Source: Mesorhizobium japonicum MAFF 303099
GTDB taxonomy: Bacteria; Pseudomonadota; Alphaproteobacteria; Rhizobiales; Rhizobiaceae
Length of the DNA: 64,000 nt
Reading direction: 5' to 3'
Assembly (NCBI RefSeq): GCF_000009625.1
Contig: NC_002678.2
Coordinates: 1,488,001-1,552,000 of the forward strand
The notes beneath the pieces were generated by a model. The model saw nothing but the letters and a program-made list of their open reading frames with translations, searched no databases and was not told the DNA's origin. The stretch's first letter is position 1; every line of letters starts with the position of its first letter. Made by a program: the position numbers and the translations under genes. Positions 52,423 through 61,198 of this stretch are shown one piece after another.

Positions 52423-53304
52423 CTAACCCTCGCCCCGAAACATCGCGGCGTGGCGTTGGGCGAATTCAACGAATGGCGTCGGCCGCACGCCGAACATGTC
52501 GTGCGTCGCCAGATGCACCCGCGATTTCGGCCGGCGCAACCGCTCGGCCAGTTGTTCGTCCAGCGCGTCGGCGAAGCCGGCTGGAACGCCGCTGGCCAGC
52601 AGGTTGCGCCGCCGCTCTGCCGGGCTGACATCGACATAGCGAACCGGCTTGCCGATCGCCTTGGATATAAGCGCCGCGATATCGCTCATCGTCAGCGCCT
52701 GCGGCCCGGTCATATCGAGGCTCTCGCCTGCATGGCCGCCATCGCGCAGCAGCCGGAAAGCCACCTTGGCGATATCCTCGACATCGACCGGCGACAGTTC
52801 GGTCTCGCCGAGCGCGAGATAGAAGGCGCCCTCGGCGGCAATGGTCGGCGCGTCGCGCAGGTAGACCTGCATGAACTGGCTGGGGCGCAGATGCGTCCAT
52901 GCCATGCCGGCCGCTTCCAGATAGCGTTCGACCTCCTCATGCATGCGGGTGAAGCGGAACTTCGTCGCGTCGTAGCCGATGTTGGATTCGGCGCCGGAGA
53001 ACTTCACCACATGCGCGACGCCGGCCTGCCTGCAGGCATCGACGAAGCGGCACTGCGTTTCCGTCATGTCGTCGGCGGCGGTCGAAATCATCAGCACGCG
53101 ATCGATGCCGTCGAGTGCCGCGCCAAGCGTGTCCGCCTGGCGCATGTCGCCCGTGACCAGTTCGACGCCGGCAAGTCCGCCGAGCCCTGCCACCGACGCC
53201 CGGTCGGGATCGCGCACCAGCGCCCTCACCTCATGCTTGTGCCGCGCGAACTCGCGCATGACCGCCTTGCCGTTCAGCCCCGTGGCGCCCGTCACCAGGA
53301 TCAT
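52423..53304 (-). CDS. NmrA-like NAD(P)-binding protein
   Basis: 293 residues from the ATG at 53304, 6 nt after GGAG; an ATG two codons earlier overlaps the ribosome site. Atypical SDR with MILVTGATGLNGKAVMREF at the N terminus, VLMISTAADD and HVVKFSGAES, typical of the NmrA/HSCARG and NAD(P)H:quinone-sensing group. The enzyme may sense the redox state or reduce quinones. In line with the esterase and sigma factor genes on the same strand. Confidence 0.88.
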   Translation of the reverse strand: MILVTGATGLNGKAVMREFARHKHEVRALVRDPDRASVAGLGGLAGVELVTGDMRQADTLGAALDGIDRVLMISTAADDMTETQCRFVDACRQAGVAHVVKFSGAESNIGYDATKFRFTRMHEEVERYLEAAGMAWTHLRPSQFMQVYLRDAPTIAAEGAFYLALGETELSPVDVEDIAKVAFRLLRDGGHAGESLDMTGPQALTMSDIAALISKAIGKPVRYVDVSPAERRRNLLASGVPAGFADALDEQLAERLRRPKSRVHLATHDMFGVRPTPFVEFAQRHAAMFRGEG

Positions 53305-53424
53305 CGTCATCTCCGTCTGGGATTGAGGCGGCCGCCACGCCGGCGACCGCACCTTGAAGACGAAGAGACGAGGGCAAAGGATTCTGCCCAAACAGTTTTT
53401 TGACAGGAACCTTCGCCGTGCCCC

Positions 53425-54012
53425 TCACTGCGCCGGGGCGTAGCGGTTCACCACCATGCCGCAGGCATAGGCTTTCGAGCCGAGAAGCCGGAGGTTTCGG
53501 AAACCGCCCTGGTCGAAGATGCGGCGGCCGGCGCCCAGCACGGCCGGATTGACGAACAGCTGGAACTCGTCGACCAGCCCGGCCGCAATCAGCGACGAGG
53601 CGAAGCCGGCGCCGCCGAAGACGATGATGTCGCCGCCCTCGCCCGCCTTCAGCGCGTTGACCTCACGAGGCAGGTCACCGCTCACCACCGTGCTGCGCTC
53701 CCATCGCGAGGTTTTCAGCCTGTCGCTCGGCACCACCTTCCGGACCTCCACGATGCGCTGGGCGAAGGCGTAGAACGGATCGGCCGGAAATTTCTTCGCC
53801 GCATTGCCCCAATGGGTCAGATACCCCTCCTCGGCCATCTTGCGGCTGAGCAGGATGGTGTCGATGCCGGCGAAGACGGCGTTGAAGTCCTGCTTCAGCT
53901 CCTCGTCCCAGCCGATGTCGTGGCCCCATTCCCAGAGCTGCCAGCGATGGTCGTCATTGGCGCCGACAAAACCGTCGACCGACATCTGCATCTGCAAGAT
54001 GAGCTTCTTCAT
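53425..54012 (-). CDS. dihydrofolate reductase-like (RibD C-terminal) family protein
   Basis: 195 residues, complete domain: KLILQMQMSVDGFVGANDDHRW at the start, VFGGAGFASSLIAAGLVDEFQL and NPAVLGAGRRIF at the end, as in RibD-C/YyaP-like reductases that use NADPH. Substrate unknown. Divergent from an HxlR regulator with an inverted repeat in the promoter gap, so it is probably the regulated gene. Confidence 0.9.
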   Translation of the reverse strand: MKKLILQMQMSVDGFVGANDDHRWQLWEWGHDIGWDEELKQDFNAVFAGIDTILLSRKMAEEGYLTHWGNAAKKFPADPFYAFAQRIVEVRKVVPSDRLKTSRWERSTVVSGDLPREVNALKAGEGGDIIVFGGAGFASSLIAAGLVDEFQLFVNPAVLGAGRRIFDQGGFRNLRLLGSKAYACGMVVNRYAPAQ

Positions 54013-54047
54013 CGTCGTCTCCTCGTTTGCTCAGCTCAAGGGGATTG

Positions 54048-54098
54048 CTTTACTTTTGGAACCATTGACGCAGGTCAAAAATGATGTCAATAGTAAAG
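54048..54098. promoter_or_regulatory. inverted repeat CTTTACT-N37-AGTAAAG, HxlR operator candidate
   Basis: Two 7-bp arms lie at either side of the 110-bp divergent gap. Between them are TTGAC elements on both strands that may serve as -35 boxes. GGAACCAT occurs twice nearby. Confidence 0.45.
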
Positions 54099-54122
54099 TG
54101 ATTTAAAAATGGAACCATAGAC

Positions 54123-54545
54123 ATGTCGACGCGCGAAAGATCCGGCTGCCCGATCAGCCTGTCGCTGGAACTGCTCGGCGACCGCTGGACGCTGCTCATC
54201 ATCCGCGATCTGGTCTTCGCCGGGAAAAAGCATTTTCGCGAGTTCCTGCAGTCGGATGAAGGCATCTCCTCGCGCACGCTGGCGGAGCGGCTGCAGACCC
54301 TGCAGGACGAAGGCATCCTCACCCGCAGCGACGATCCGAGCCACGGGCTGAAGGCGATCTACCGGCTGACAGAAGCCGGCATCGACCTGTTGCCGGTGCT
54401 GGCCACGCTCGGCGCCTGGGGCAGCAAGCACCGCAAGGCCGACGACCATCTGGCGCAGGTCGCCGATGAACTGACGGCCGGCGGCGAACCGGCGCTGGAA
54501 CGGATGAAGGCGGCGCTGCGGGCCGAACATCTGGCGAAAACATGA
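54123..54545 (+). CDS. HxlR family transcriptional regulator
   Basis: 140 residues, single winged-helix HxlR domain: GCPISLSLELLGDRWTLLII with the usual Cys near residue 9, then GISSRTLAERLQTLQDEGIL. Divergent from the DHFR-like reductase. Such regulators often sense electrophiles or aldehydes through that cysteine. Confidence 0.92.
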   Translation: MSTRERSGCPISLSLELLGDRWTLLIIRDLVFAGKKHFREFLQSDEGISSRTLAERLQTLQDEGILTRSDDPSHGLKAIYRLTEAGIDLLPVLATLGAWGSKHRKADDHLAQVADELTAGGEPALERMKAALRAEHLAKT

Positions 54546-54609
54546 TCGCCGAAGCTCCTGAAGGATGGCCCGCCGGGGCGTTGCGCAACCGCACGGCGAT
54601 ATCGGATCG

Positions 54610-55323
54610 TCAGCGATCATCGTACTGATCGTGAAGGCGGACCCAATCGCCCAGCGTATGCGACGGCCCGTTTTCATTGCGGCCGATGGGAGTGAGGTCG
54701 AGATAGCTATAGGTCCCGATCAGGTTCTCGCCGCCCCGGCCCCGCACCTGGAAAGTGCAATAGATCTGGCCATCGTCATCCCTGTAGAAAACGGTCGTGC
54801 CACCGCGATCCCTGCCTGTCATCGCGACCTCTTCGAAATTGAACAGCACCTGGCCCGAGCTGATCTGGTCCTCGGTGAACGATACCTGGAAGTCGAAATT
54901 GAAATCGCTGCCGAATGACGAAACCCAATCGAACTGCCAATTCATCCGCGCCTTGAAATCCATGAGCTCGGCCAGAGGCGCGCGCGCGCAGACGACCAGG
55001 GAGACGTCGTGATGCCTGAGATGCTGGTTGGCGGCGTCGATGTGGTCGCAAAGGAACGAACAACCGGTGCAGCGATAGTCCGCGTTGGGCGGAAACATGA
55101 AGTGATAGATGATCAACTGGCTGCGGCCCTCGAAAAGATCGGCTAGCGATTTCCTTCCCTGGGTCGTATCGAACGCGTAGGGCTTGTCGATGCGCAGCCA
55201 CGGCAGCGCGCGCCGCTCCGCCGCGAGTTGTTGACGCTGGCGCGTCAACGCCTTCTCTTTTACGAGATGCGATTTATGCGCTTCAAACCAGTCCGAGTAA
55301 GGCGCGATGATGTGGTCGGTCAT
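54610..55323 (-). CDS. DUF899 family (thioredoxin-like) protein
   Basis: 237 residues from the ATG at 55323, 7 nt after GGAG; the ATG six codons upstream is less likely. The family's block ALPWLRIDKPYAFDT, the Cys pair CTGCSFLCDH in a CxxC-like setting and VSSFGSDFNFDF are present. DUF899 proteins have a thioredoxin-like fold; the function is unknown. Convergent with the HxlR gene and divergent from dinB. Confidence 0.9.
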   Translation of the reverse strand: MTDHIIAPYSDWFEAHKSHLVKEKALTRQRQQLAAERRALPWLRIDKPYAFDTTQGRKSLADLFEGRSQLIIYHFMFPPNADYRCTGCSFLCDHIDAANQHLRHHDVSLVVCARAPLAELMDFKARMNWQFDWVSSFGSDFNFDFQVSFTEDQISSGQVLFNFEEVAMTGRDRGGTTVFYRDDDGQIYCTFQVRGRGGENLIGTYSYLDLTPIGRNENGPSHTLGDWVRLHDQYDDR

Positions 55324-55465
55324 GTCGTGCTCCTTCCGCACTCTGGCATATGCTGACAGCCTCGTTGCCCGTCTTGAAGACGTCGTTGAAAAGCGCGATC
55401 CGACAATGGCTGCACAATTTTCGCGACAAGAGCACAGGTGATCCAGCCCGACGCGGACACGCCGC

Positions 55466-55500
55466 TTGACAAATGTACATGTTATGTTCTCTATTCGTTC
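55466..55500 (+). promoter_or_regulatory. SOS-regulated dinB promoter (LexA box GTTC-N7-GTTC)
   Basis: GTTC-TCTATTC-GTTC at 55486-55500 matches the LexA box of alphaproteobacteria. A -35 TTGACA (55466-55471) stands at a distance that puts the -10 region inside the box. Repression by LexA is therefore expected. Confidence 0.8.
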
Positions 55501-55532
55501 CTATCCATCAGCAACCATGGATATGCAGCCGG

Positions 55533-56780
55533 ATGGAAACGACAGCCACCATCCTGCATGCCGATCTCGACGCCTTCTATGCCTCGGTCGAGCAGCTGCT
55601 TGACCCGTCGCTGCGCGGCAAGCCGATCGCGGTCGGCGGCGGCGTGGTGCTCGCCGCATCCTATGAAGCCCGGGCCTTCGGCGTGCGCGGCGGCATGCCG
55701 GGGCGCAAGGCGCGCGAGCTTTGCCCGCAGCTGATCTTCGTCGGCGGCAATTTCAGCCACTACCAGCGGCTGGGCGACGCGGCGATAAAAGTGCTCGACG
55801 ATTTCACGCCGGTGGTCGAGCGCATTTCCATCGACGAGGCCTTCGCCGATGTCGCCGGCTGCACGCATCTGTTCGGGCAACCGCGGGACATCGCCACGGC
55901 GATCCGCCATCGCGTGCGGGCCGAACTCGGCCTGCCGATCTCGATCGGCGTGGCGCGCACCAAGCATCTGGCCAAGATCGCCTCGCAGGTCGCTAAGCCC
56001 GACGGGCTTGTGGTGGTCGATCCCGGCACGGAGCTCGACTTCCTGCACGATCTGCCGGTCTCCTTGATGTGGGGCGTCGGTCCGGCGACCAAATCGCGGC
56101 TGGCCGAGATCGGCATCCAAACCATCGGCGAGCTGGCCAGGACGCATAGCGGAGCGCTGACACGGCTGCTCGGTCCCGCCGCCGGCGAAAAGCTTGCCGC
56201 TCTCGCATGGAACCGCGACCCGAGGAAACTGGAGACCAGGCGCCGGGCGCACTCGGCCGGCGCGCAATCGGCGCTTGGCCAGAAGCCGGCCGTGGCGCGG
56301 GTGATCGTGCCCACCTTGCTGCATCTGGCCGATCGCGTCGCCAGCCGGCTGCGCGCCAAGGCGCGGCCCGGCCGCACGGTGACGGTGCGCGTGCGCTTTG
56401 CCGATCTCAGCGCCGTCACGCGCTCGATCACGCTCGACCAGCCGATCTCGGCGACCACCATGCTGGCCGAGATCGCCGGCGACCTGGTGCGCGGCGTGCT
56501 CGCCGACCATCCACGCGAAAAGACCATCTCGCTGCTGGCGATCTCGGTCTCGCATCTGGAGGAGAGCGCGGAGCTGCAGCTCGACCTGCCGCTCGGCCTC
56601 GCCGACGAGAAGCGCCGCCCGGGCAGCAAAAAAGGCCTCGCCCGCTTCGGCGCCGACCGCGCCATCGACAAGATCCGCGAACGTTTCGGCAAACAGGCCG
56701 TCGGCTACGGCACGGTGGCGCTGGAAGCGGCGCGCTCGGTGCCCGACGAATTCAGGGAACTGGCGGAAAAGGAGCTGTAG
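55533..56780 (+). CDS. dinB: DNA polymerase IV
   Basis: 415 residues from the ATG at 55533; an earlier in-frame ATG at 55473 overlaps the SOS box. A Y-family translesion polymerase: HADLDAFYASVEQ with catalytic Asp11, SIDEAFADV with Asp101/Glu102, then the KIASQVAKPDGLVVV and WGVGPATKSRLAEIGI helix-hairpin-helix regions and a little-finger domain. It copies damaged templates in the SOS response. Expression should be LexA-controlled. Confidence 0.96.
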   Translation: METTATILHADLDAFYASVEQLLDPSLRGKPIAVGGGVVLAASYEARAFGVRGGMPGRKARELCPQLIFVGGNFSHYQRLGDAAIKVLDDFTPVVERISIDEAFADVAGCTHLFGQPRDIATAIRHRVRAELGLPISIGVARTKHLAKIASQVAKPDGLVVVDPGTELDFLHDLPVSLMWGVGPATKSRLAEIGIQTIGELARTHSGALTRLLGPAAGEKLAALAWNRDPRKLETRRRAHSAGAQSALGQKPAVARVIVPTLLHLADRVASRLRAKARPGRTVTVRVRFADLSAVTRSITLDQPISATTMLAEIAGDLVRGVLADHPREKTISLLAISVSHLEESAELQLDLPLGLADEKRRPGSKKGLARFGADRAIDKIRERFGKQAVGYGTVALEAARSVPDEFRELAEKEL

Positions 56781-56890
56781 ACGGAGGAGGCGCCCAGGGA
56801 TTCAGGCCATGAAATCCATGACGGAGTTCTCCAAAAATCCCCGGTCAATCCACCATCGAGCACACCTCGTTGAAGAGTCGCCCGGCACCC
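56781..56890. other. convergent intergenic segment
   Basis: 110 bp between dinB and the small exported protein gene. No clear terminator. Confidence 0.35.
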
Positions 56891-57142
56891 TCACCCTTCC
56901 AATCTGATTCCGCAAACCAGATAGTAGCAGTCAACATAGCGGGTGCGTTCAGGAGTGCCGCGTTCCGGCATTGCCCTGTTATCGTCGTGATAACTCTGAA
57001 TGAGGCGCGAGCATTGCGCCACTTTGACCGCCCTCGCGTTCGGAAACAAAGTTTCGACCACGGTTCCACCCATCCCGAGAGAAACGGCCGCGAGGAGAAG
57101 ACACCCGAGACTGGCGGCAAGGAAAAGAGATACGTTGCGCAT
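56891..57142 (-). CDS. small exported or membrane-anchored protein
   Basis: 83 residues from the ATG at 57142. An N-terminal hydrophobic stretch (VSLFLAASLGCLLLAAVS) could be a signal peptide or anchor. The rest is short with three Cys (AQCSRL, DCYYLVC). No family is recognised. Another minus-strand frame overlapping it (56845-57120) has Arg-rich, unlikely composition. Confidence 0.55.
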   Translation of the reverse strand: MRNVSLFLAASLGCLLLAAVSLGMGGTVVETLFPNARAVKVAQCSRLIQSYHDDNRAMPERGTPERTRYVDCYYLVCGIRLEG

Positions 57143-57427
57143 TGTTCTCAACGGATACGGTCGGGTGGAATTCTTGACAACGAAGAACCTGTATCGTGCT
57201 TAATATGTGTATGGTGGCGCTCTCATTCTATCAATCTGTCAGTAAAGCGGCGGTAAATTACTTCGCCGCCTGCTGAATAGTCGGGCTAAATCCAAGCGGG
57301 CTTTGTCGCCAGACTGCTTGCCAAATCCCGCCATGCCGCCCATACAGCGGGACGGGCGGATCGCCCATCCCGAGAGGCCCGCGCCTCTCCCATCCTGCCG
57401 GGAATACTGTCCGATGTCAGCGACGCC
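57143..57427. other. AT-richer divergent intergenic region
   Basis: About 285 bp. A TTGACA (57173-57178) followed by an AT-rich TTAATAT could be a rightward promoter for rsgA. No RNA or operator was recognised. Confidence 0.4.
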
Positions 57428-58468
57428 ATGCCTTTGGTCGAAGCCGTGACGGCCTCCTCCCCCTCCCTTGCCGACCTTGGATGGTCGGAGTTTTTCGGCG
57501 ATCAGCTTGAAGCGAGCGATGCAAACCTCATCCCGACCCGCATTGCCATGGTGCACAGAGACCGGCTGAGCGGCCTGTCCCAGACGGGACAAACCGACCT
57601 GTCCCTGGCGCCGCAGGCCACCACCGGCGACTACGCCGTCGGCGACTGGGTGCTGGTCGAGCCGCATAGTCACCTCGTGCAGCGTCGCCTGACCCGCAAG
57701 ACGGTTCTGGAACGCCGCGTCCAGGGCGGCAGGGGACCACAGCTGGCTGCGGCCAATGTCGACACGCTGTTCATCGTCACGTCCTGCAATGCCGACTTCA
57801 ACATCGCCCGGCTCGAACGCTATCTGGCGCTGGCCAACGAGGCCGGAACGACGCCTGTGATCCTGTTGACCAAGGCCGATACGGCCGAGGACGCCGAGGC
57901 GTACCGGAAGCAAGCTGCCGCGCTGCAGCGCGAATTGGCGGTGGTGACGCTGAACCCGCGCATACCGGGCGCCGCGAGCGCACTCGCCGCCTGGTGCGGC
58001 GCGGGGCAGACGGTGGCGCTGATCGGCTCCTCCGGCGTCGGCAAGTCGACACTGGTCAACACGCTGGCCGGATCGGCGCAGCAGTCGCCGCAGCAGACCG
58101 GGGCCATCCGCGAACACGACGCCAAGGGGCGCCACACCACCACGGCGCGGTCCCTGCACGCCATTGCCGGTGGCGGCTGGGTGATCGACACGCCGGGCAT
58201 GCGCACGCTGCAGGTCAGCGATGTCGGCTACGGCATCGATACGCTGTTCGCCGAAATCACCGAGCTGGCACCGCTGTGCAAATTCCGCGACTGCACGCAT
58301 GTGCATGAACCGGGCTGCGCGGTGCAGGCTGCCTTGAAGGCCGGCACGCTCGATCCGGAGCGCCTTGCCCGCTGGCGCAAACTGTCCGATGAAAACCAGC
58401 ACAACACGCCGGTGCAGAGCGGGCCGCGAGGAGCCAAGTCACCCGCCGGCCGCGGCAAAAGGCGCTGA
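57428..58468 (+). CDS. rsgA: ribosome small subunit-dependent GTPase A
   Basis: 346 residues. OB-fold N terminus (GDYAVGDWVLVEP), circularly permuted GTPase with G4 LLTKAD before G1 GSSGVGKSTLVN (about 200-211) and G3 DTPGMR, then the C-terminal zinc site CKFRDCTHVHEPGC. It matures the 30S ribosomal subunit. The Lys/Arg-rich tail is common. Monocistronic. Confidence 0.95.
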   Translation: MPLVEAVTASSPSLADLGWSEFFGDQLEASDANLIPTRIAMVHRDRLSGLSQTGQTDLSLAPQATTGDYAVGDWVLVEPHSHLVQRRLTRKTVLERRVQGGRGPQLAAANVDTLFIVTSCNADFNIARLERYLALANEAGTTPVILLTKADTAEDAEAYRKQAAALQRELAVVTLNPRIPGAASALAAWCGAGQTVALIGSSGVGKSTLVNTLAGSAQQSPQQTGAIREHDAKGRHTTTARSLHAIAGGGWVIDTPGMRTLQVSDVGYGIDTLFAEITELAPLCKFRDCTHVHEPGCAVQAALKAGTLDPERLARWRKLSDENQHNTPVQSGPRGAKSPAGRGKRR

Positions 58469-58493
58469 ACGGCTGCCCTACTGCCTACTGCCC

Positions 58494-59024
58494 TCACAGC
58501 CGCGCCGTGCCGAAAACCCGGTCCCAGAACAGCGACGTCACACCGAAATTGGCGCTGTCGTCGATATGATGGTGCACCGCGTGGCGGCGCTTGAGCGTGT
58601 AGAGATAGCTGGGATGGGCGGGATGCCAGTGGTGGATCATGTGGTGGACGCTGATGTACCAGAGATAACCCAGCATCAGCCCGCAGCCGACCGCGCTGGC
58701 GGTCGCGAAATCCGAGAGCACCCAGACGGGCAGCGCGATCAACGCATGCACGCCGAGGCTGAGCCAGGTCGGCGTGCCCACCGGACTGCGCTCGTCGACG
58801 TGATGACGGTCGTGCAGGTCCCTGATGTAGGGAACATGATGCAGGACGAAGCGGTGCAGGACGTATTCGATCAACGTCCACAGGCCGAGACAGATCAGCA
58901 CCGTGCCGATCCAGTCCGGCGCGCTCTCTTCCCCGGCCTCGATCAGCCCGGCCACGCCCAAGAGAGCGATCGCCAGCGGATAGACCACGAAATCGCTGTA
59001 GTAGCCGATCAGACCGAGTTGCAT
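58494..59024 (-). CDS. sterol desaturase/fatty acid hydroxylase family membrane protein
   Basis: 176 residues from the ATG at 59024; the longer frame overlaps nothing recognisable. Four membrane helices and the di-iron histidine clusters HRFVLHH, HDRHH, HHMIHH and HAVHHH, which define the family. Such enzymes hydroxylate or desaturate lipids in the inner membrane; rhizobia use related ones on hopanoids, carotenoids and ornithine lipids. The substrate cannot be told. Convergent with rsgA. Confidence 0.9.
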   Translation of the reverse strand: MQLGLIGYYSDFVVYPLAIALLGVAGLIEAGEESAPDWIGTVLICLGLWTLIEYVLHRFVLHHVPYIRDLHDRHHVDERSPVGTPTWLSLGVHALIALPVWVLSDFATASAVGCGLMLGYLWYISVHHMIHHWHPAHPSYLYTLKRRHAVHHHIDDSANFGVTSLFWDRVFGTARL

Positions 59025-59195
59025 TCCGGACGCCCCACCTGATTTCGACGCCGCCCCAGAATCGATGCCATCAGACTGCCGAACTCGCGGATGAGGTGCA
59101 ATGCAGATGCATCTGACATAGCGTCGCAATTTCCCGACATGATCGACTCAAGAAGCGGCAGATCTTGTACCGGCGCCGCAAACGGACATGCAAAA

Positions 59196-59666
59196 ATGGC
59201 AAAACGCAGTGCGGGCCTGTTGATTTATCGTCGAGGCGATGGGGATATCAGGGTGCTTTTGGTTCATCCCGGCGGCCCGTTCTGGGCAAGGAAGGATGAA
59301 GGCGCCTGGTCGATCCCGAAAGGCCTCGTCGGCGAGGGCGAGGACGAACTGACGGCAGCGCAACGCGAGACCGGGGAAGAGCTTGGCATCACGGTCGACG
59401 GCCCCTTCGCACGCCTTGGCGACTACAAGCAACCGGGCGGCAAGGTCGTGATCGCCTGGTCCGTGGAGGCCAGCACCGAGATCGATGTCGCCGCCATCAA
59501 GAGCAACACCTTCACCATGGAATGGCCGCCGCGATCCGGCTCGATGAAAGAGTTTCCGGAGGTCGACAGGGCCGGCTGGTTCAGCCTGCCCGAGGCCGAG
59601 GTAAAAATTCTGCAGGGCCAGCGCCCGATGCTGTCGGATCTGGCGAAGCGGCTGGGGATCGGGTGA
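59196..59666 (+). CDS. Nudix hydrolase
   Basis: 156 residues from the ATG at 59196. The canonical Nudix box GLVGEGED...REETGEELGI-type pattern is complete: GLVGEGEDELTAAQRETGEE followed by LGI. The N terminus (SAGLLIYRRGDGDIRVLLVHPGGPFWARKDEGAW) is typical of the DR0079/MutT-like group that acts on nucleotide or phosphate anhydrides. Overlapping longer frames start earlier but lack a ribosome site. Confidence 0.92.
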   Translation: MAKRSAGLLIYRRGDGDIRVLLVHPGGPFWARKDEGAWSIPKGLVGEGEDELTAAQRETGEELGITVDGPFARLGDYKQPGGKVVIAWSVEASTEIDVAAIKSNTFTMEWPPRSGSMKEFPEVDRAGWFSLPEAEVKILQGQRPMLSDLAKRLGIG

Positions 59667-59683
59667 TTGCCGGCAGCAAACTG

Positions 59684-59711
59684 CCAATCTCCCCCTCGTG
59701 GGGGAGATTGG
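59684..59711. repeat. hairpin repeat after the Nudix gene
   Basis: 12-bp stem CCAATCTCCCCC / GGGGGAGATTGG with a TCGT loop, 17 bp after the Nudix stop. It resembles the C-rich hairpins at 17453 and 28290. No T tract, so a dispersed element more than a classical terminator. Confidence 0.6.
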
Positions 59712-59724
59712 GGGAGATCGGCTG

Positions 59725-60912
59725 TCACCCTGCAAACCGCGCCGCCGTCCATGCGCCGCCCGCCGCGTTCGATGCCACCGCTGCGGCGACAAACTTCACG
59801 CCGCGCGCGCCGTCGACAACATCCGGCACCTGTGCCGCGCGCGCGGCATCGACCACGCCACCGGAGCGATGCGCGCGGATGATGTCGGCGGCGTCGCGGT
59901 AGAAATTGGCGAAGGCCTCGATATAGCCTTCCGGATGCGCCGCCGGCATGCGCGAGACGCGCCGGCTTTCTTCGGTCGAACCATGGCCGCCGCGCACCAG
60001 CGTGCGGGTTTCCTCGCCATAGACGGAAAAACGCAGTTCCTCCGGCCGCCCGCCCGACCATTCGAGGCCGGCTTTGTCGCCATAGATGCGCACGGACAGA
60101 TCATAGTAGTGGCCGGGCGAGGTCTGGCTGGCCAGGATCGTGCCGCGCGCTCCATCCGTCCAGCGCACCATGACATGCGCATTGTCGTCGAGCCGGCGCC
60201 CAGGCACCGCGGTGAACAGGTCCGCCGACACCGCCTCGGCCTCGCAACTCGAAATATAGCTCGCCAGATTGAAGGCATGCACGCCGATATCGGCCAGCAC
60301 CGCCGACTGCCCGGCCCTGGCCGGGTCGGTGCGCCACTCCGCCTGCTTCTGGCCTTCCGCGTCGATCGGCCTGGTCAGCCAGTCCTGGATATAGGCGCCA
60401 TGCACCGAGACGATGCGCCCGAGTTCACCTGCCATCACCATTTCGCGCGCCTGCCGGACCATGGCGTAGCCGGTGTTGTTGAGCGTCACGACGAAGCGGC
60501 GTTTTTTGGCGCGCGCCAGCGTCACCAGCGCTTCGGCGTCGCGGAGCGTGGTCGACAGCGGCTTGTCGCAGATCACGTCGATGCCCGCCTCGAGGAAGGC
60601 GGTGGCGATCGGCGCGTGCAGATGGTTGGGCGTGACGATGACGACCGCCTCGATGCCATCGGGCCGCGCGGCTTCGGCCAGCGCCATTGCATGATAATCG
60701 GCATAGCTGCGCTCCGGCGCGATGCCGATCTCGGCGGCCGAGGCAGCGGCATTCTCCGGGTCGGATGACAGCGCACCGGCCACCAGCACGATCTGGTCGT
60801 CGAGGCGCATGGCCAGCCGATGCACGGCGCCGATGAAGGCATTGCGGCCGCCGCCGACCATGCCGACCCTCAGGCGCTTGCCCGCCGACCCATCCGATGT
60901 TGCGTAGACCAT
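59725..60912 (-). CDS. Gfo/Idh/MocA family oxidoreductase
   Basis: 395 residues from the ATG at 60912, preceded by GGTGGAGGAG. Rossmann domain with VGMVGGGRNAFIGAVHR, VTPNHLHAPIA and CDKPLS, then the catalytic-domain HAFNLASYI and ILASQTSPGHYYDL. NAD-dependent dehydrogenases of sugars or inositols. It faces the RpiR-SDR-polyol dehydrogenase group across a large inverted repeat, which suggests a shared carbohydrate pathway. Confidence 0.92.
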   Translation of the reverse strand: MVYATSDGSAGKRLRVGMVGGGRNAFIGAVHRLAMRLDDQIVLVAGALSSDPENAAASAAEIGIAPERSYADYHAMALAEAARPDGIEAVVIVTPNHLHAPIATAFLEAGIDVICDKPLSTTLRDAEALVTLARAKKRRFVVTLNNTGYAMVRQAREMVMAGELGRIVSVHGAYIQDWLTRPIDAEGQKQAEWRTDPARAGQSAVLADIGVHAFNLASYISSCEAEAVSADLFTAVPGRRLDDNAHVMVRWTDGARGTILASQTSPGHYYDLSVRIYGDKAGLEWSGGRPEELRFSVYGEETRTLVRGGHGSTEESRRVSRMPAAHPEGYIEAFANFYRDAADIIRAHRSGGVVDAARAAQVPDVVDGARGVKFVAAAVASNAAGGAWTAARFAG

Positions 60913-60935
60913 GCTTTCTCCTCCACCTATCACTT

Positions 60936-61119
60936 CGTCATCCTGGGGCGAAGCAAGGAGCGCAGCGACGCGGCGCAGACCCCAGGATCCATGCCGTGAC
61001 TTCAAGGCGTTGCGGCGGTGCAGAATCTTCTCTTCCGCAGCGTTCTTCGGCAACCGTCACGGCATGGATCCTAGGGTCTCCGCAACGGAGCTTCGCTCCT
61101 GCTTCGCCCTAGGATGACG
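60936..61119. repeat. large intergenic inverted repeat element
   Basis: Two arms of about 65 bp (60936-61000 and 61056-61119), imperfectly complementary, around a 55-bp centre. Each arm reads from CGTCATCCT / AGGATGACG inward to CCATGCCGTGAC / GTCACGGCATGG. It has no coding frame with a ribosome site. Elements of this form are typical of Mesorhizobium intergenic DNA; the transcript would fold into a long stem. Confidence 0.75.
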
Positions 61120-61160
61120 ACGGTGAGGACCTACCACTTTCGAACACAATTTCCAATTTC

Positions 61161-61174
61161 CGTATTGTAATACG
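61161..61174. promoter_or_regulatory. RpiR operator candidate (CGTATT-GT-AATACG)
   Basis: Perfect palindrome in an AT-rich promoter-like stretch, 25-38 bp upstream of the RpiR start. Confidence 0.5.
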
Positions 61175-61198
61175 ATTGTGCCACGCTAGCCTGAGATC

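Noticed and set aside
56845..57120. 91-codon minus frame overlapping the small exported protein
   Set aside because: The overlapping frame at 56891-57142 has a hydrophobic leader and better composition.
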